A program made the position numbers and the translations under genes. 64,000 nucleotides of DNA, taken from Kappaphycus alvarezii. Its lineage: Eukaryota > Rhodophyta > Florideophyceae > Gigartinales > Solieriaceae. The number at the start of each line of letters is the position of its first letter. Within the stretch, counting starts at the first letter, position 1. Under the pieces are notes generated by a model. It was not told the origin of the DNA. It was given only the letters and a program-made list of their open reading frames with translations, and made no database searches. The DNA lies in the NCBI GenBank assembly GCA_002205965.3, contig NADL03000705.1, forward strand, positions 1,178,001 through 1,242,000, written 5' to 3'. This document shows, piece by piece, positions 33,114-43,429 of this stretch.

Positions 33114-33464
33114 AAGGAGGGCCTGAGCGCGCGTCAGATTATTCTACAAGCAGAACAGAATCCCTACTGCAACAAATTATCCACAACGGGCAAAAAAAAT
33201 TCGGTAAGCGTACAAAAACTGCCAGAATCACAGAAAATTCTGACAAAAGCTTAGAGCAGTTGTTAAGGAAGAAACAAAAGAGCAAAATTCTGTATTTCAG
33301 CTCTTACAGCCGCTCGATCTACCAATTTTTAGGCGTTGGACCTAGCAAGTAATGTCTGCACAGCTGCATTCGCCAAGGCGCCGGACGCAGCAAATACTGA
33401 CTGCGCAGACATAATCAAAGCTAAAGAAGGCAAGAAGCCGGTCGTTACTATCTGCAAAAAATAA
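33114..33464 (+). CDS. Candidate small four-cysteine protein, two exons, 5' end unknown
   Basis: An exon (33114-33203, 30 codons) is bounded by TTCTCCAG| and TCG|GTAAGC. It reads KEGLSARQIILQAEQNPYCN then KLSTTGKKNS. The next exon (33333-33464) follows TTTTTAG| and reads ALDLASNVCTAAFAKAPDAA then NTDCADIIKAKEGKKPVVTI and CKK before TAA; an AATAAA follows at once. Both junctions are phase 0 and the joined frame is open across 73 residues with four Cys. The second exon is GC-richer and coding-like against AT-rich flanks. The 5' exon with a start codon (and any signal peptide) was not found, and no family is recognised. Confidence 0.4.
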
Positions 33465-34121
33465 TAAAGGTCGATTAGAATTGAAAAAATATCGCAATAT
33501 TTGTATGCGATAGAACTAGGGGCAAGAAGTGCTCCTAGATGAGAAAAAATTGATTTAGAATGCCCGGACGCCTTTGACTCGTAATGGCATGATCAAAGGA
33601 AGAATCAGGAGGTTCTAACGCGTGGCCCGAATGGAGATGTAAGTGTCAATGTACGAGGTGAAGTTAATGAACGAAGACTCAGCAAACTCAAGTATTTTAG
33701 TCGGGAATCAGAATGCGTATGGTCGGGAATCAGAATGCGTAGGGTTATATCAGTTCTTTCGAAACATAGTTGCTCCCTGTTGCGACAGAAAAGTACACTG
33801 GGGTATTGAAATTATAGCAGAAAAGTGAAAGTATTTACACTTCGAATATTGCAAAGGAATGGTTTGAAGAGAAAAATTTAAATATGATCCCTTTGCCAGC
33901 GCACAGGTCGGATCTCATCCCCATAGAGAATCTTTAGAGTATGCTTATTTGGGGTCTTAAGGGGTTTCCGCGATTATTCGTCAGTTCTGCATTGTTTGGG
34001 AGCTCAGACTGCAAATTATGACAGAATGGGCTCAGAGTGGCACTGAATTTTGCAATAAAATCGTCCAAAGTATAAAAAATTCTTAGAGGCTTTTGGAGTG
34101 AAGATTGACTATTCGAAGCAA
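33465..34121. other. Intergenic with one short tandem duplication
   Basis: GTCGGGAATCAGAATGCGTA occurs at 33700-33719 and again at 33722-33741, a 22-bp tandem duplication. No gene recognised. Confidence 0.6.
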
Positions 34122-34126
34122 TTTGT
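34122..34126. repeat. Target-site duplication of copia-2, left
   Basis: TTTGT directly before the left LTR, identical to 39052-39056. Confidence 0.85.
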
Positions 34127-34440
34127 TGATCAAGGTTATGTGTGTGAGGCCTCCCTGGCTCTTGCCAGGTCTCCGAGCTTACTACGGTGTGGATGACTAT
34201 ATACTGTTAGAAAATCCTCCAAACAACATATGGATGTTCAAATGTGATGCAATAAACTCTACTGGATTCAGTATGACTAGCCATTAACACGTAATGCTCG
34301 AATACCGGCTTAAGTCCAGGTAAGGCATACTGTTCATTACGTGGTAGTTACTACAAGCATGAAGTGACGAGAGAAAGATGAGTCTGGTTTCTTGTCAAGG
34401 ATTACCTCGGAGCCTACGGGCGATTAGTGATTACCAGACA
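34127..34440 (-). repeat. copia-2 3' LTR
   Basis: Starts TGATCAAGGTTATGTG and ends GATTACCAGACA on the plus strand. It contains GACTATATACTG, which on the element strand is a TATATA-type promoter box. Pairs with 38740-39051. Confidence 0.92.
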
Positions 34441-34889
34441 CGCCCCGTCGAGTTTACGTTGACAACTTGGAGAAGATCTTGGTGGTTAGTTGTTGAAACA
34501 GGAGATAGAGACTTTGTGAGCGAATCCGCTTTGTTGTCTTCGGATGAAACGTAGACGACTTCGCATTCCTGAGATTCAACTGACTCTCGAAGGTGGTAAT
34601 ATTTGATAGCTATGTGCTTGACGTGACGAAGACCTGGTACATTGGTAGTCCAGTTAATAGCACCGACGTTGTCCTGGTAAATCTTAGTCGGACACTCAGT
34701 ATCAAATCCTAGTTTCTTTAGGAACTCCCTAGCCCAACATACATCACTAACGGATGCTGAAAGGGCGTTAAATTCTGCCTCAGCCGTAGATAGAGCAACA
34801 ATGGTTTGCTTCTTAGATTTACACAAGAACGGAGTGCCATTCAAGGTAAGTATTACGCCAGACCGCGAATTACGCTTCTCTTCATCCAA
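34431..34889 (-). pseudogene. copia-2 RNase H
   Basis: Copia RNase H motifs are clear: SGVILTLNGTPFLCKSKKQ, IVALSTAEAEFNALS with the catalytic Glu, IYQDNVGAINW with the Asp, and HVKHIAIKYYHLRE. The frame is open to its stop just inside the 3' LTR. The preceding frame (34853-35125) overlaps by a shift, so the polyprotein is interrupted before this domain. Confidence 0.85.
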
Positions 34890-35850
34890 TATGCGTCCGA
34901 ATAAGCCTCGAATGATAATGTGTTCACTCGTTTGGCAATTTTTAGGCCAAAGATCTTCGTCCCAATCAGGTAACGGATCAAATACTTCATTGCATTCCAG
35001 TGGCGTTGTGCTGGGGATTCAGAGAATTTTCCCAGAAGGGAGACCGCTGGTGCTATATCAGGTCTTGTTCGTCTGGCCACATGTAAAAGAGAACCTAGCA
35101 CTTCGCGATATGCTACAGCTCGCATTTCATCTTTCTATTTTTCATCTAAAGCTGATTTCTTTACGTACAATACATGACCCATCGGCAGCGTAGATTTTGT
35201 GGGTTTTGCAGAACTCATTTCAGTGAAATTGATGATATGATTAATGTAGGCGGGTTGTGAAAGAGACATGAAAGAGGCGTGATCCTTGATCTTCAAACCA
35301 AGAAAAAAGGACAGCTTGCCCAAGTCTGTTACCTCAAACCTCTCGCCAATTTTGGTTGTTACAAACTTAATCAGGTTCGTATCTCCGAATAAACCCATAT
35401 CGTCGACATAACACACAAGAATCACCACTTTTTTTCAATTTTGCAGCTTAAAGGCACATTCATGCATGACGAGCTGTTTGAAACCGATTGACTTCAGTTT
35501 GTCGACCAGATTTCTATAACAAAGTTTTGCAGCCTGTCGAAGCCCATATAGACTCTTGCGCAACTGCACGATTTGCCCGTTCGCACCTACAATCTCAGGG
35601 ATTGGAGGGATCATAATCCAAACCGGGTTTCTTTTGGGAGGTCTGCATAGAGGAACGACCCATTTAAATCAAGCTGTTTCGTTGTCCAAATGCAGCTGAT
35701 AGTATCAAAAGTAGTCGGACAATCTCAATGCAGACCACAGGTGCATAGAAATACGAGGCTCCAGAACGATGAGTGGGCTGTAAATTACCCCTTGCTACAA
35801 GTCGGGCTTTGAAACGAGCCGGATTTCCTTCCGCATACCGTTTCAATTTT
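34853..35850 (-). pseudogene. copia-2 reverse transcriptase
   Basis: Blocks in order: RFKARLVARGNLQ (35664-35846), LVCYVDDMGLFGDTNLI with intact Y-V-D-D (35135-35428), RFEVTDLGKLSFFLGL, and YREVLGSLLHVARRTRPDIA (34853-35125). At least three frame changes separate the blocks. The catalytic Asp pair is preserved. Confidence 0.85.
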
Positions 35851-36117
35851 AGAATAAAGGCAAAGGAATAGGTCGCTCAGTTGGTTTGGAGGTCGGCTCA
35901 TCTATCCAGGTTGTATTTTGCCGTAATGTGTCTAATTCTTCAATTATTGCTTCCTTCTATCGCGTGCTTTCATCGCTGTTCAAAGCCTCCTTGATCGTAG
36001 GCTCATCTCCAGTTGTAATCTTTCCAGGAAAGATAGCATTCGCACGTTCGCTTTGTCCAGAATCATCATCGGGTACATGTTCTAGCATTCTCATAATCTC
36101 ATCCTGACTTACCCTGT

Positions 36118-37150
36118 TCAATTGATCCTGTAAGCATTGTTAATTGTCCGAAACAATTCGTCTATCAGCGTATTCCGAATGCGAATCCGATTCATCATCC
36201 TCAGAAGAGACCAGGTTCCACATGTTGCTCTCGATTGTTTCCTGAGTACTCTGCAGTTCTGCGACATACTGCAATTTAAAATCGCGGGGAAGTCTTGTTC
36301 AAAAAACCTAACTTGTTTTGTCTGTACAATACCCTTTTTAGTCAAAATAGTGTAAAAAACGCATTTCTCGTGACCCAAATTGATACCTGTTACCATGAGA
36401 GCAGAAAACTTGTCTGACTTCGCTTTCTTACCTGGATCACGTAGATACAATACCTTGCATCCGAAGACCCTCATATGCTTCAGGAATGGCAACAGTTTTC
36501 CGAACAAGGCTCTATAGGGAGATATACCAGTCGTTGCATGAGGTATTCCATTCTTTCCATCAGTTGCATGTTTGACAGCATATGGCAAATAACGAAGGGG
36601 TAGGTTAGATTCGTGGAGAGAAGTTCTTGCGGCTTAATGATGACACCTTGTGTCCTTTCGACAAGACCATTGGAAGCACGGGTGTATGCAGAAGTAAGGT
36701 CGATCTCAACTCCATCCTGAGCAAGTACACAATGTCCGTGGTGAAACTCTTTTCCACCATCCGAATGTACTGATTTTACAGTACACTCAGCTTGTCGCTC
36801 AAACCATTTTTATAAACGCATCAGCTCTGCAGACGCATTTCTGTTTTTCTGCACGGATTTTTGATGACACATACCTTGTTGCTTCATCAAAACTGTAACC
36901 AGGTACTCCTATTCCCTGATAGATGGTTGTTTGATTTTTCAGCAGCATATACATGTAAATGACCTGGTTTCGTTGCCTTAGTGATACTGCCTTTATAGGA
37001 TTTTCGAAACTTCCCAGCGGTGCATGGTTCAAAATTATCCTGTTTTGCTGAAGGACATTGGAGAGACCCGTCTTTGAGCATTTTACTTAGCACTGAGTCT
37101 GAACCCTGGTGACCAACGCGTCGATGCCAAAGTATGATGTCGTTGTTTTA
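36118..37150 (-). pseudogene. copia-2 integrase
   Basis: The zinc domain reads LWHRRVGHQGSDSVLSKML with a later CTAGKFRKS. The catalytic core retains SVHSDGGKEF (second Asp) and SNGLVERTQG (Glu) near 36650-36780. The C-terminal part (36118-36588) reads ISPYRALFGKLLPFLKHMRV then FGCKVLYLRDPGKKAK. Frame changes occur within the core; the first Asp lies in the altered stretch after PGHLHV and was not confirmed. Confidence 0.8.
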
Positions 37151-37501
37151 TTCTTGACTCGGGATTTCGTTGTCGTTTTCCGAGGTCTCAATGTCGTTAT
37201 GAAGTCCATCTTTGGATAAGTAATCATCTTCGGAGGAACTGCGAAGCTCAGCGACTTCTTCAGAGGTGTTTAATGATGCACTGACATCAGAGTCGGTGGT
37301 TGAATAGTCAGTTGTGACCTCTTGGTCAGATTCAGAGTGATCATCGAAATTAATTTCTGTTTCACCGTCCGATGAATTGTTTTGATCATTCATACTGAAA
37401 GATTTCATTGCTCGAATAACGGTACTCATATCAGTCGCCTCTTTCTTTCGAACATTGGAGTTATGGTGATGGGATATGTAATAGAGGCCATCGACGGCAA
37501 C

Positions 37502-37822
37502 TTAAGCACGTCCGATTAGTTCATAATCCTTGTACACATCCAACAATAGTCCGAACCTCGGCAAAAACACTGTAAATACCCTTGCACATGCCAGTGCTAG
37601 AATTGATAACAAGTTCATAGCAAGATCTTTGGAATAGAGCGTATCACTTAAAGAAACCTCTGTTTCATTATTTGAGTGGACCAGGGTGACACTGAATGTT
37701 ACCTTGTGTGTTGCGTGAATAACTGAGTCATCACCAAGTGCGATCTCTATGTTGCAGCTTTTGTTATCTGTCGGAATGCTTTGTTTGTTCTTCATATGTG
37801 CTGTTGAACCAGAGTGGAGCAT
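37502..37822 (-). pseudogene. copia-2 protease with altered active site
   Basis: The frame starts MLHSGSTAHMKNKQ. Copia proteases read L-D-S-G-(S/C)-T, so the catalytic Asp is His here (CAC instead of GAC). The rest (ALGDDSVIHATHKVTFSV, LYSKDLAMNLLS) is normal for the family. This single change should abolish polyprotein processing. Confidence 0.8.
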
Positions 37823-37831
37823 TATGTTTGA

Positions 37832-38690
37832 TTATTGCTTCACTGATGCATTATTTGCTTTGGTGATGCAGACAAGCTTCTGCTTTTCTTTTCCCTTACT
37901 TGAACTTCTATTTCCATTTCTATTGTCCCAACCCTTGTCCTTATTCTTGTTCTTCTCGAATTTGAGGCGTAGTTTGTTGTCTGGGTTGTTAATATTCCAA
38001 TGGCATTTGTCAGTTAAGTGCCCATCGCGGTCACAAACTGCACAGTGAGGACGTTTTATGTCCGTAGAAACGGCATCTGCGCGCTTATGTTTTTGCAGTT
38101 TGGAATTAAGATATCTATGTTCCTCAAGCAGACGACACGCCACGGTTTCCCATTCAACCTTTTCATCAGTCAGTGTTTTGATAGCCACTGTGACAGGAGC
38201 CAGCTCAGGTGCTTCTATAGATGCTATAAGAGGCGATATTGTGAGCTCTTTCGGAAGCGGTGTTCCCACTTTACTCAGTTGATCGATGAGGCCGGGCATT
38301 CTGTCAATATGTAGGCTTATATCCTTCTTTATGGAGGTTTACCTCATCGACACGATGTCAGTCATTTTGCTGAATTCCGTAGCTGTCGATTGTGAGTCGT
38401 ATCGCTCGTCGAGTCGTTTGAGCATCTGAAAAGGCTTTCCGACAACAGGTAGTACACACTCTCGACACTATGTTTGTGAGTGACCGGGCGATCAGAATCG
38501 ATGCTTTCTTAAAGTCCATCTCGAATTTCTTGAGATCTTCTGCGTCTTTGTCCTAAGGTTCTCAGTTGTCAGGCATTTGCCAATTTACTTAGCGTCGCAA
38601 AAGGATTCAATGCGGACACGCCATAGTCGATAGTCTGAATGATCATCCAAGGGAGGGATACTTCCTCTGTCGTCGTCGTTTCCCACGGTT
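37832..38690 (-). pseudogene. copia-2 gag
   Basis: The clear part (37832-38299) contains a helical capsid-like stretch, a CCHC zinc knuckle CAVCDRDGHLTDKC and a basic Lys/Asn-rich tail. The upstream portion to about 38690 is interrupted by stops and shifts. The position next to the primer site confirms it as gag. Confidence 0.7.
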
Positions 38691-38722
38691 CAAATCATGA
38701 ACTGATTACAGGCTAGCGAGAT

Positions 38723-38739
38723 GCTCTGGGCCCATAAAA
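38723..38739 (-). promoter_or_regulatory. copia-2 primer-binding site for a tRNA-iMet half molecule
   Basis: Just inside the 5' LTR the plus strand reads GCTCTGGGCCCATAAAA. GGGCCCATAA equals the anticodon stem-loop (CAU) of eukaryotic initiator tRNA-Met, so on the element strand the site is complementary to the 5' half of that tRNA. Drosophila copia is known to prime this way from a cleaved tRNA-iMet fragment. Confidence 0.75.
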
Positions 38740-39051
38740 TGATCAAGGTTATGTGTGTGAGGCCTCCCTGGCTCTTGTCAGGTCTCCGAGTTTACTACGG
38801 TGTGGGATGACTATATACTGTTAGAAAATCCTCCAAACAACATATGGCTGTTCAAGTGTGATGCTATAAACTCTACTGGATTCAGTATGAATAGCCATAA
38901 ACACGTAATGCTCGAATACCGGCTTAAGTCCAGGTAAGGCATACTGTACATTACGTGGTAGTTACTACAAGCGTGAAGTGACGAGATAAAGATGAGTCTG
39001 GTTTCTTGCAAGGATTACTCCGAGCATACGGGCGATTACTGATTACCGGCA
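38740..39051 (-). repeat. copia-2 5' LTR
   Basis: Starts TGATCAAGGTTATGTG and ends GATTACCGGCA on the plus strand; followed by TTTGT. Pairs along its length with 34127-34440. Confidence 0.92.
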
Positions 39052-39056
39052 TTTGT
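39052..39056. repeat. Target-site duplication of copia-2, right
   Basis: TTTGT, identical to 34122-34126. Confidence 0.85.
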
Positions 39057-40281
39057 TGTTCCATCAGATTGCAGTTTATTGGGCTTAAGAGTTTTATGGA
39101 CTATATGAATTTAACCTCCTGAAAATTTGCTCCCGTATACATTTTTACGAAATGGTCACTCTAACAGAAATTCTATTGCTTCGACTTTTTATCGCAGCTA
39201 ACTTTCATTATGATCATGAAAAATTTCCAGCAGCCAGTAAGAACCGAGATACGCTCGCTGTGCCACGTAGCCAGTATCTCGAGCTGATGCCAAACAGGAC
39301 TGAAATCTATATTAGCGTTCAGTAAGCTGATTTGAACTGCTCAATACCCTCCTAAACTTCCAGCCAGTCTCAAATATCTGTCATTAACCTCAATTTCACC
39401 AAGTCAATCCTCCCCTAGAGGCAATTAGAGCCTACAATCTGGTGAGGGAGCTTATAAAAGCTCTAAACGTGAACCTAAAAACCGTCGACTCAAACTAATC
39501 GAATGTATCTACTTCGAACAGTCAGGAAGTGACATCTGTCACTTCAGTTTCAGGTTCAAATATTAATGATATTGTTTGAGGTTCTACTCAGGTCCAGGTT
39601 TCAGATTTACCTACTGTGCCCCCGTCTATTGTCAATCGTTAGACTTACAGTTTTCTCGCCCTTACAGCCACAGATTGGAGAAAGGAGGAACACTTGTCCT
39701 GCTCCAGAACATTGAAAGCTTCTTGGCTGATAAGAAATGTGTCTTCAATCTGAAAAAACGCACGTGGCCGCGAAAAAATGCACGTTTAAATTGCTCAGTA
39801 TCGCGTGCAACGGGTCAAGAATTTTATTGATCACGTGAGGAGCAGAAAACCCCAACTAGGAACGCAATAAATGGGAAAATCTTTACTGTACCGATCAGAA
39901 GCGCAATTTACACAGTTATTGGCATTTTTAGCGCCATCCTTCTATCCAAAATCATCTAAAGGTTCTTTCTATGGTTGACACTACGGGACCCGACTAGAGG
40001 GTAAGGAATTAACAGGATTTTCTCCTCCGGACACGCGCAGTGGCGTTCGCGAGCAGATACCCATAGAAATAGGTGACCACAAAATGCCACTGAGGCGCTG
40101 GTACACAAGCTGGAGTATCATGCGGCCGTTGTACCATAATTCCGCACTATTCTCGGGATTAGCTTCTAAAGGTTGGTAGAAATAGGCTATGTTTCAATTA
40201 GTTTTAGAACTGGATCTCGTCTTTTTGGGCAAATTTATATCCACTTTTTGAATAAATCTTGATTCTTGCTTGAAAAAGGCA

Positions 40282-40313
40282 AAAAGGAGAAAAGGAGAAA
40301 AGGAGAAAAGGAA
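40282..40313. repeat. AAAAGGAG microsatellite
   Basis: About four copies of an 8-bp purine unit (AAAAGGAG) in a polypurine stretch. Confidence 0.8.
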
Positions 40314-40599
40314 ACAGTCAAAAAACAAAGAAATTTTGTGGTAGGATGGGAAAAAAAGCACATAAAAAAACAATAAGGCCTCCGAACATAAAAAAGACAT
40401 TATAAACAACTGAAGGTGACAACCAAAACTTTGTTTTGTGATTTATTTACAGTAGCCCAAAATTTGCACCGACAGCCCTGCAATCAAACGACTATGTCAT
40501 GGCCAGTTGATGCCTCAAATCAACCCAATTGTCATTTTTGTTTCGTTCAACTGCTCTTTTTGCTCTTTCTCGCCGATGCAAAGCCAAATTTGCGAGAAA

Positions 40600-40638
40600 A
40601 CAGGTCTTTCTAAGACCTGTCTCTGCGAAAGAGACAGG
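40600..40638. other. Two overlapping perfect hairpins
   Basis: Stem 1: ACAGGTCTT (40600-40608) pairs with AAGACCTGT (40612-40620), loop TCT. Stem 2: CCTGTCTCT (40616-40624) pairs with AGAGACAGG (40630-40638), loop GCGAA. CCTGT is shared, so both cannot form at once. Each stem is 9 bp with no mismatch. Confidence 0.85.
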
Positions 40639-42917
40639 AAAAAGACAGTGGTTACTTTCCTCTGTGTTTTTGCCTCTGTGCTAAGGTCGACCACCTATTT
40701 ATTCTGAAATATGTGCAACTTAAACCATGGATTTAATTACTCATGCAGCGATGAGTCAATGAAAAGTTGTTTAGGGTTGAGCGTGAAACCCCATGAAATG
40801 ATATGCTTGGGATACTTGTCCCGAAACATGATAATTTGTGGGCTGTAAGACAGGTATCATCGTGCTACTTGTGGTAAACCTTGAATTGGAGTGGTATGTT
40901 CAAGTTTCAAATATGATACTAAATCCCGGGTTTTAGTACCAGCACCAGCGTGTCACATGTCCGAACGGAAGTATCTTTGTTTACAAGCAGTACGACGCCT
41001 GATCGCTGGCGATTATGGAAGTGTTTTCGCGCAAAATTAGCGTCTAAAAAACATTTCTACCTCCTTTTTCGGCTCTCCTTTGAGTATCAATATTCTCATT
41101 TCTTCAATTAATTTCAATTCGCAGCGGATGTGTTCTATTTCCTTCCTATTTATTTGGGTGCGGGTAACAACTAGACATTACCCAACATTGAAAGTCAATA
41201 GCAATACTGTGAATTCTTTTTGTCAAAAGGAAGATAAGGGGCCAAGTACTGACTAGTAACGTATAGTTTAACTTTCCATGTTTTAGAATTTGTTTGAATC
41301 GCCTTCTTTTCGTACAGAATGTGTAAAACGGGAAACAAGAGTAGGCCCCAGCCTCGAAGCTAAGAGGTGAGAGAACTCTAGCGGAATTTTGGTACAATTT
41401 AGCAGAAATAGGATGACCCTTCCGTCCAATTAGTCCAAAGTGAGACGAAGAGATCGTGTACGTGGTTCCAGCGAGGTTTTTTGAAATCATTTTGGGATTA
41501 TTTTTAATAAATGCAGTGAAAAATATTTTCCCACCTGTAATTATGCAATCAAAATAAAATTGTCTAGTCCCCTTTTATTTAGGGATACAACTGGAAATTT
41601 GTGCCCCTCAGTGTCAATTTCGAGAATTGATCGCATAGGCATCTATATCAAAGTTTAGGGACGTTCTTGAGACCGCGGAGGGGCTTTCTGAATCTCGGCT
41701 CTCTCCCTGATGATTATGGCAGACTTTCCAAGCTTGTAAATCGCAATACCACTCTGTCAAATTAAGAAAGATCTACTGGCAAAAATTATCTTTCATCTTA
41801 TCTTAGTTTGCTCAACAACAAATTTTGATGACGCTGAAGCTGAAAATACAACCCTTACAAGATTGAGGCAGAAAAGGTCCTCTAAATTTCGGCTGACTTC
41901 GTATTTATTGCTTCGATCTTTCTCTACATCATGACTCGTCTTGTATGGTGCTTTAGTATGTCGCTAAAAGACTTCAATCGCGCAAAGCGTCAGAAAAATG
42001 AACTAACGTTACATTTTCTCCGGGCTTTTGTCCATCGGAAACCTCGTAGACAATTTTCCCCATGGAGTTCCAAATTCCTGGTTGGTGGCTTCTACCCATT
42101 TGTCCTTTTCCTCTCACCGAAGATCATTGCTTTTTGTGGCAGCATTTGAAGAGCCCAACAGGCACTGATCAGAACGATTAGCCCCCAGTTTACCTGGGAA
42201 AAAGATCTTTTTTATTATTTCGGCTTGATACTATCTTCTACCACTAGTGTGCCCTAACGTATGTACATTACATCGCTTGCATTCTGTGCTTTTTTACCGG
42301 TATTTTCAACCCATAGTTAAGCTCTTCATATTTTGACATTATTGAAGGATTGTGGGTCAAGCCAACTTCCATGTAATGTTCGTTCTGTCCTCGAATACTA
42401 CTTTCTGTATTCTTACCCAACTCTTTTTTAGGCGAGAAATCAGTGAAGTTCTTCTCAAACTGTCCTCCATATTTGCATCGACCTCTTCCAGGCTCCTTAG
42501 AGATTCCGAAACCCCGAATACTGGTTTTAGACCATACTAACGATTTTTTACGCAGTAAAAAGGATACTGTGTGAATTCTGTATATTTCGCGACCTATGTG
42601 GCCGAGGTTCATTCTATGTTTAAAGCTGAGCACAAATATTTGAGGAATAGCTATAATCAGATGATAATATCAGTGGAATACAAATATTTTAAGGCGGCGA
42701 AGTCGTATTTATACATTTTGAAGACGCCTCTGTAAAGTAAGCGGCCAGCAGTAGAATTTTCAACTGCATTATTGCACCCTACTACGAGTTTAAGTTCGAA
42801 TTTACAGAACTTCGATTGCAGCTTTGCCTCACTCAGAACAGGTTAGGTCAATGAAGAAAAGACACAATGAGTTCCCACACCATATTCATTCGACTAGTGA
42901 CTATCCGTCATAGCACT

Positions 42918-43323
42918 GTTATCATATGAGGCCTTTTTGTGCTCATATGAGGACAGTTTACGTTACATTCTCGAAAGGTAAATTTTTTGGAAACCCGAAA
43001 TTTTTACCGCAAGAAAGGTTTTTTATGTTAAGCTACAGTACAGTAAGAACAACTGTGCATTTAACCTCTTTTTTGAAAGCCCTCACGATAATACGAACTA
43101 TATTTCCTTTTAAAATGAAGTGTTTTCACAGCTTCTTGCGAAGAGAGGATGTCGGTGAGGGAAAATTGCCTTAGCCTTAACCGAGTTCAACAATCTTGAA
43201 AAGTTTGTTTTGATCGTTCATCTAAACTCATAAAACTTTGCGGAAGGAGAAGAAATGCGCTTAGGTAAAAACATTTTATTGAAAAAGGAGTGCTAAATGT
43301 AGTCCTCATATGAGGGCAACGGT
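42918..43323. repeat. Dispersed repeat, copy 1, with CTCATATGAGGAC ends
   Basis: The first ~125 bp resemble the reverse complement of 63367-63495 (shared GAGGACAGTTT, GGTAAA(C/T)TTTTGGAA, CCCGAAAT, GCAAGAAAGG, TATGTTAAG, TACAGTACA). CATATGAGGAC near 42944 and its mirror GTCCTCATATGAG near 43304 would be inverted ends of a ~370-bp MITE-like unit. The class is uncertain. Confidence 0.5.
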
Positions 43324-43429
43324 CCTATAGACACTAGGGAGTGTATGAATCATTGGTAGTTCTCCTAAAACCCTGATTGTAGATGTAGTTTCTTGCTCGC
43401 CTGAACTCAATTCCACCATCTTTCCGTTG

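Larger units (their letters stand above)
34127..39051 (-). mobile_element. Complete-length Ty1/copia retrotransposon (copia-2)
   Basis: A 4.9-kb element with near-identical LTRs of 314 and 312 bp, TG...CA ends and a perfect 5-bp target duplication TTTGT. On the minus strand the order is LTR, primer site, gag, protease, integrase, RT, RNase H, LTR. LTR divergence is low, with about a dozen differences and small indels visible, so insertion is fairly recent. The polyprotein is nevertheless broken by several frame changes and a protease active-site substitution. Confidence 0.92.
39057..42917. other. AT-rich region without a supported gene
   Basis: Minus-strand frames 41146-41490 (114 aa) and 42268-42633 (121 aa) have no recognised domain and are within what this composition could give by chance. 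A short microsatellite and an unusual double hairpin are listed separately. Confidence 0.5.

Noticed and set aside
36700-37100. Gene-like plus-strand short frames within copia-2
   Set aside because: Antisense shadows of the integrase domain.
34127-39051. Consideration of a CRISPR-like or bacterial island for the repeat pairs
   Set aside because: The repeats are LTRs with target duplication, and nearby genes have spliceosomal introns, so the DNA is eukaryotic nuclear.
41146-42633. Minus-strand frames of 114 and 121 codons
   Set aside because: No domain, no splice context, no repeat; compatible with chance.
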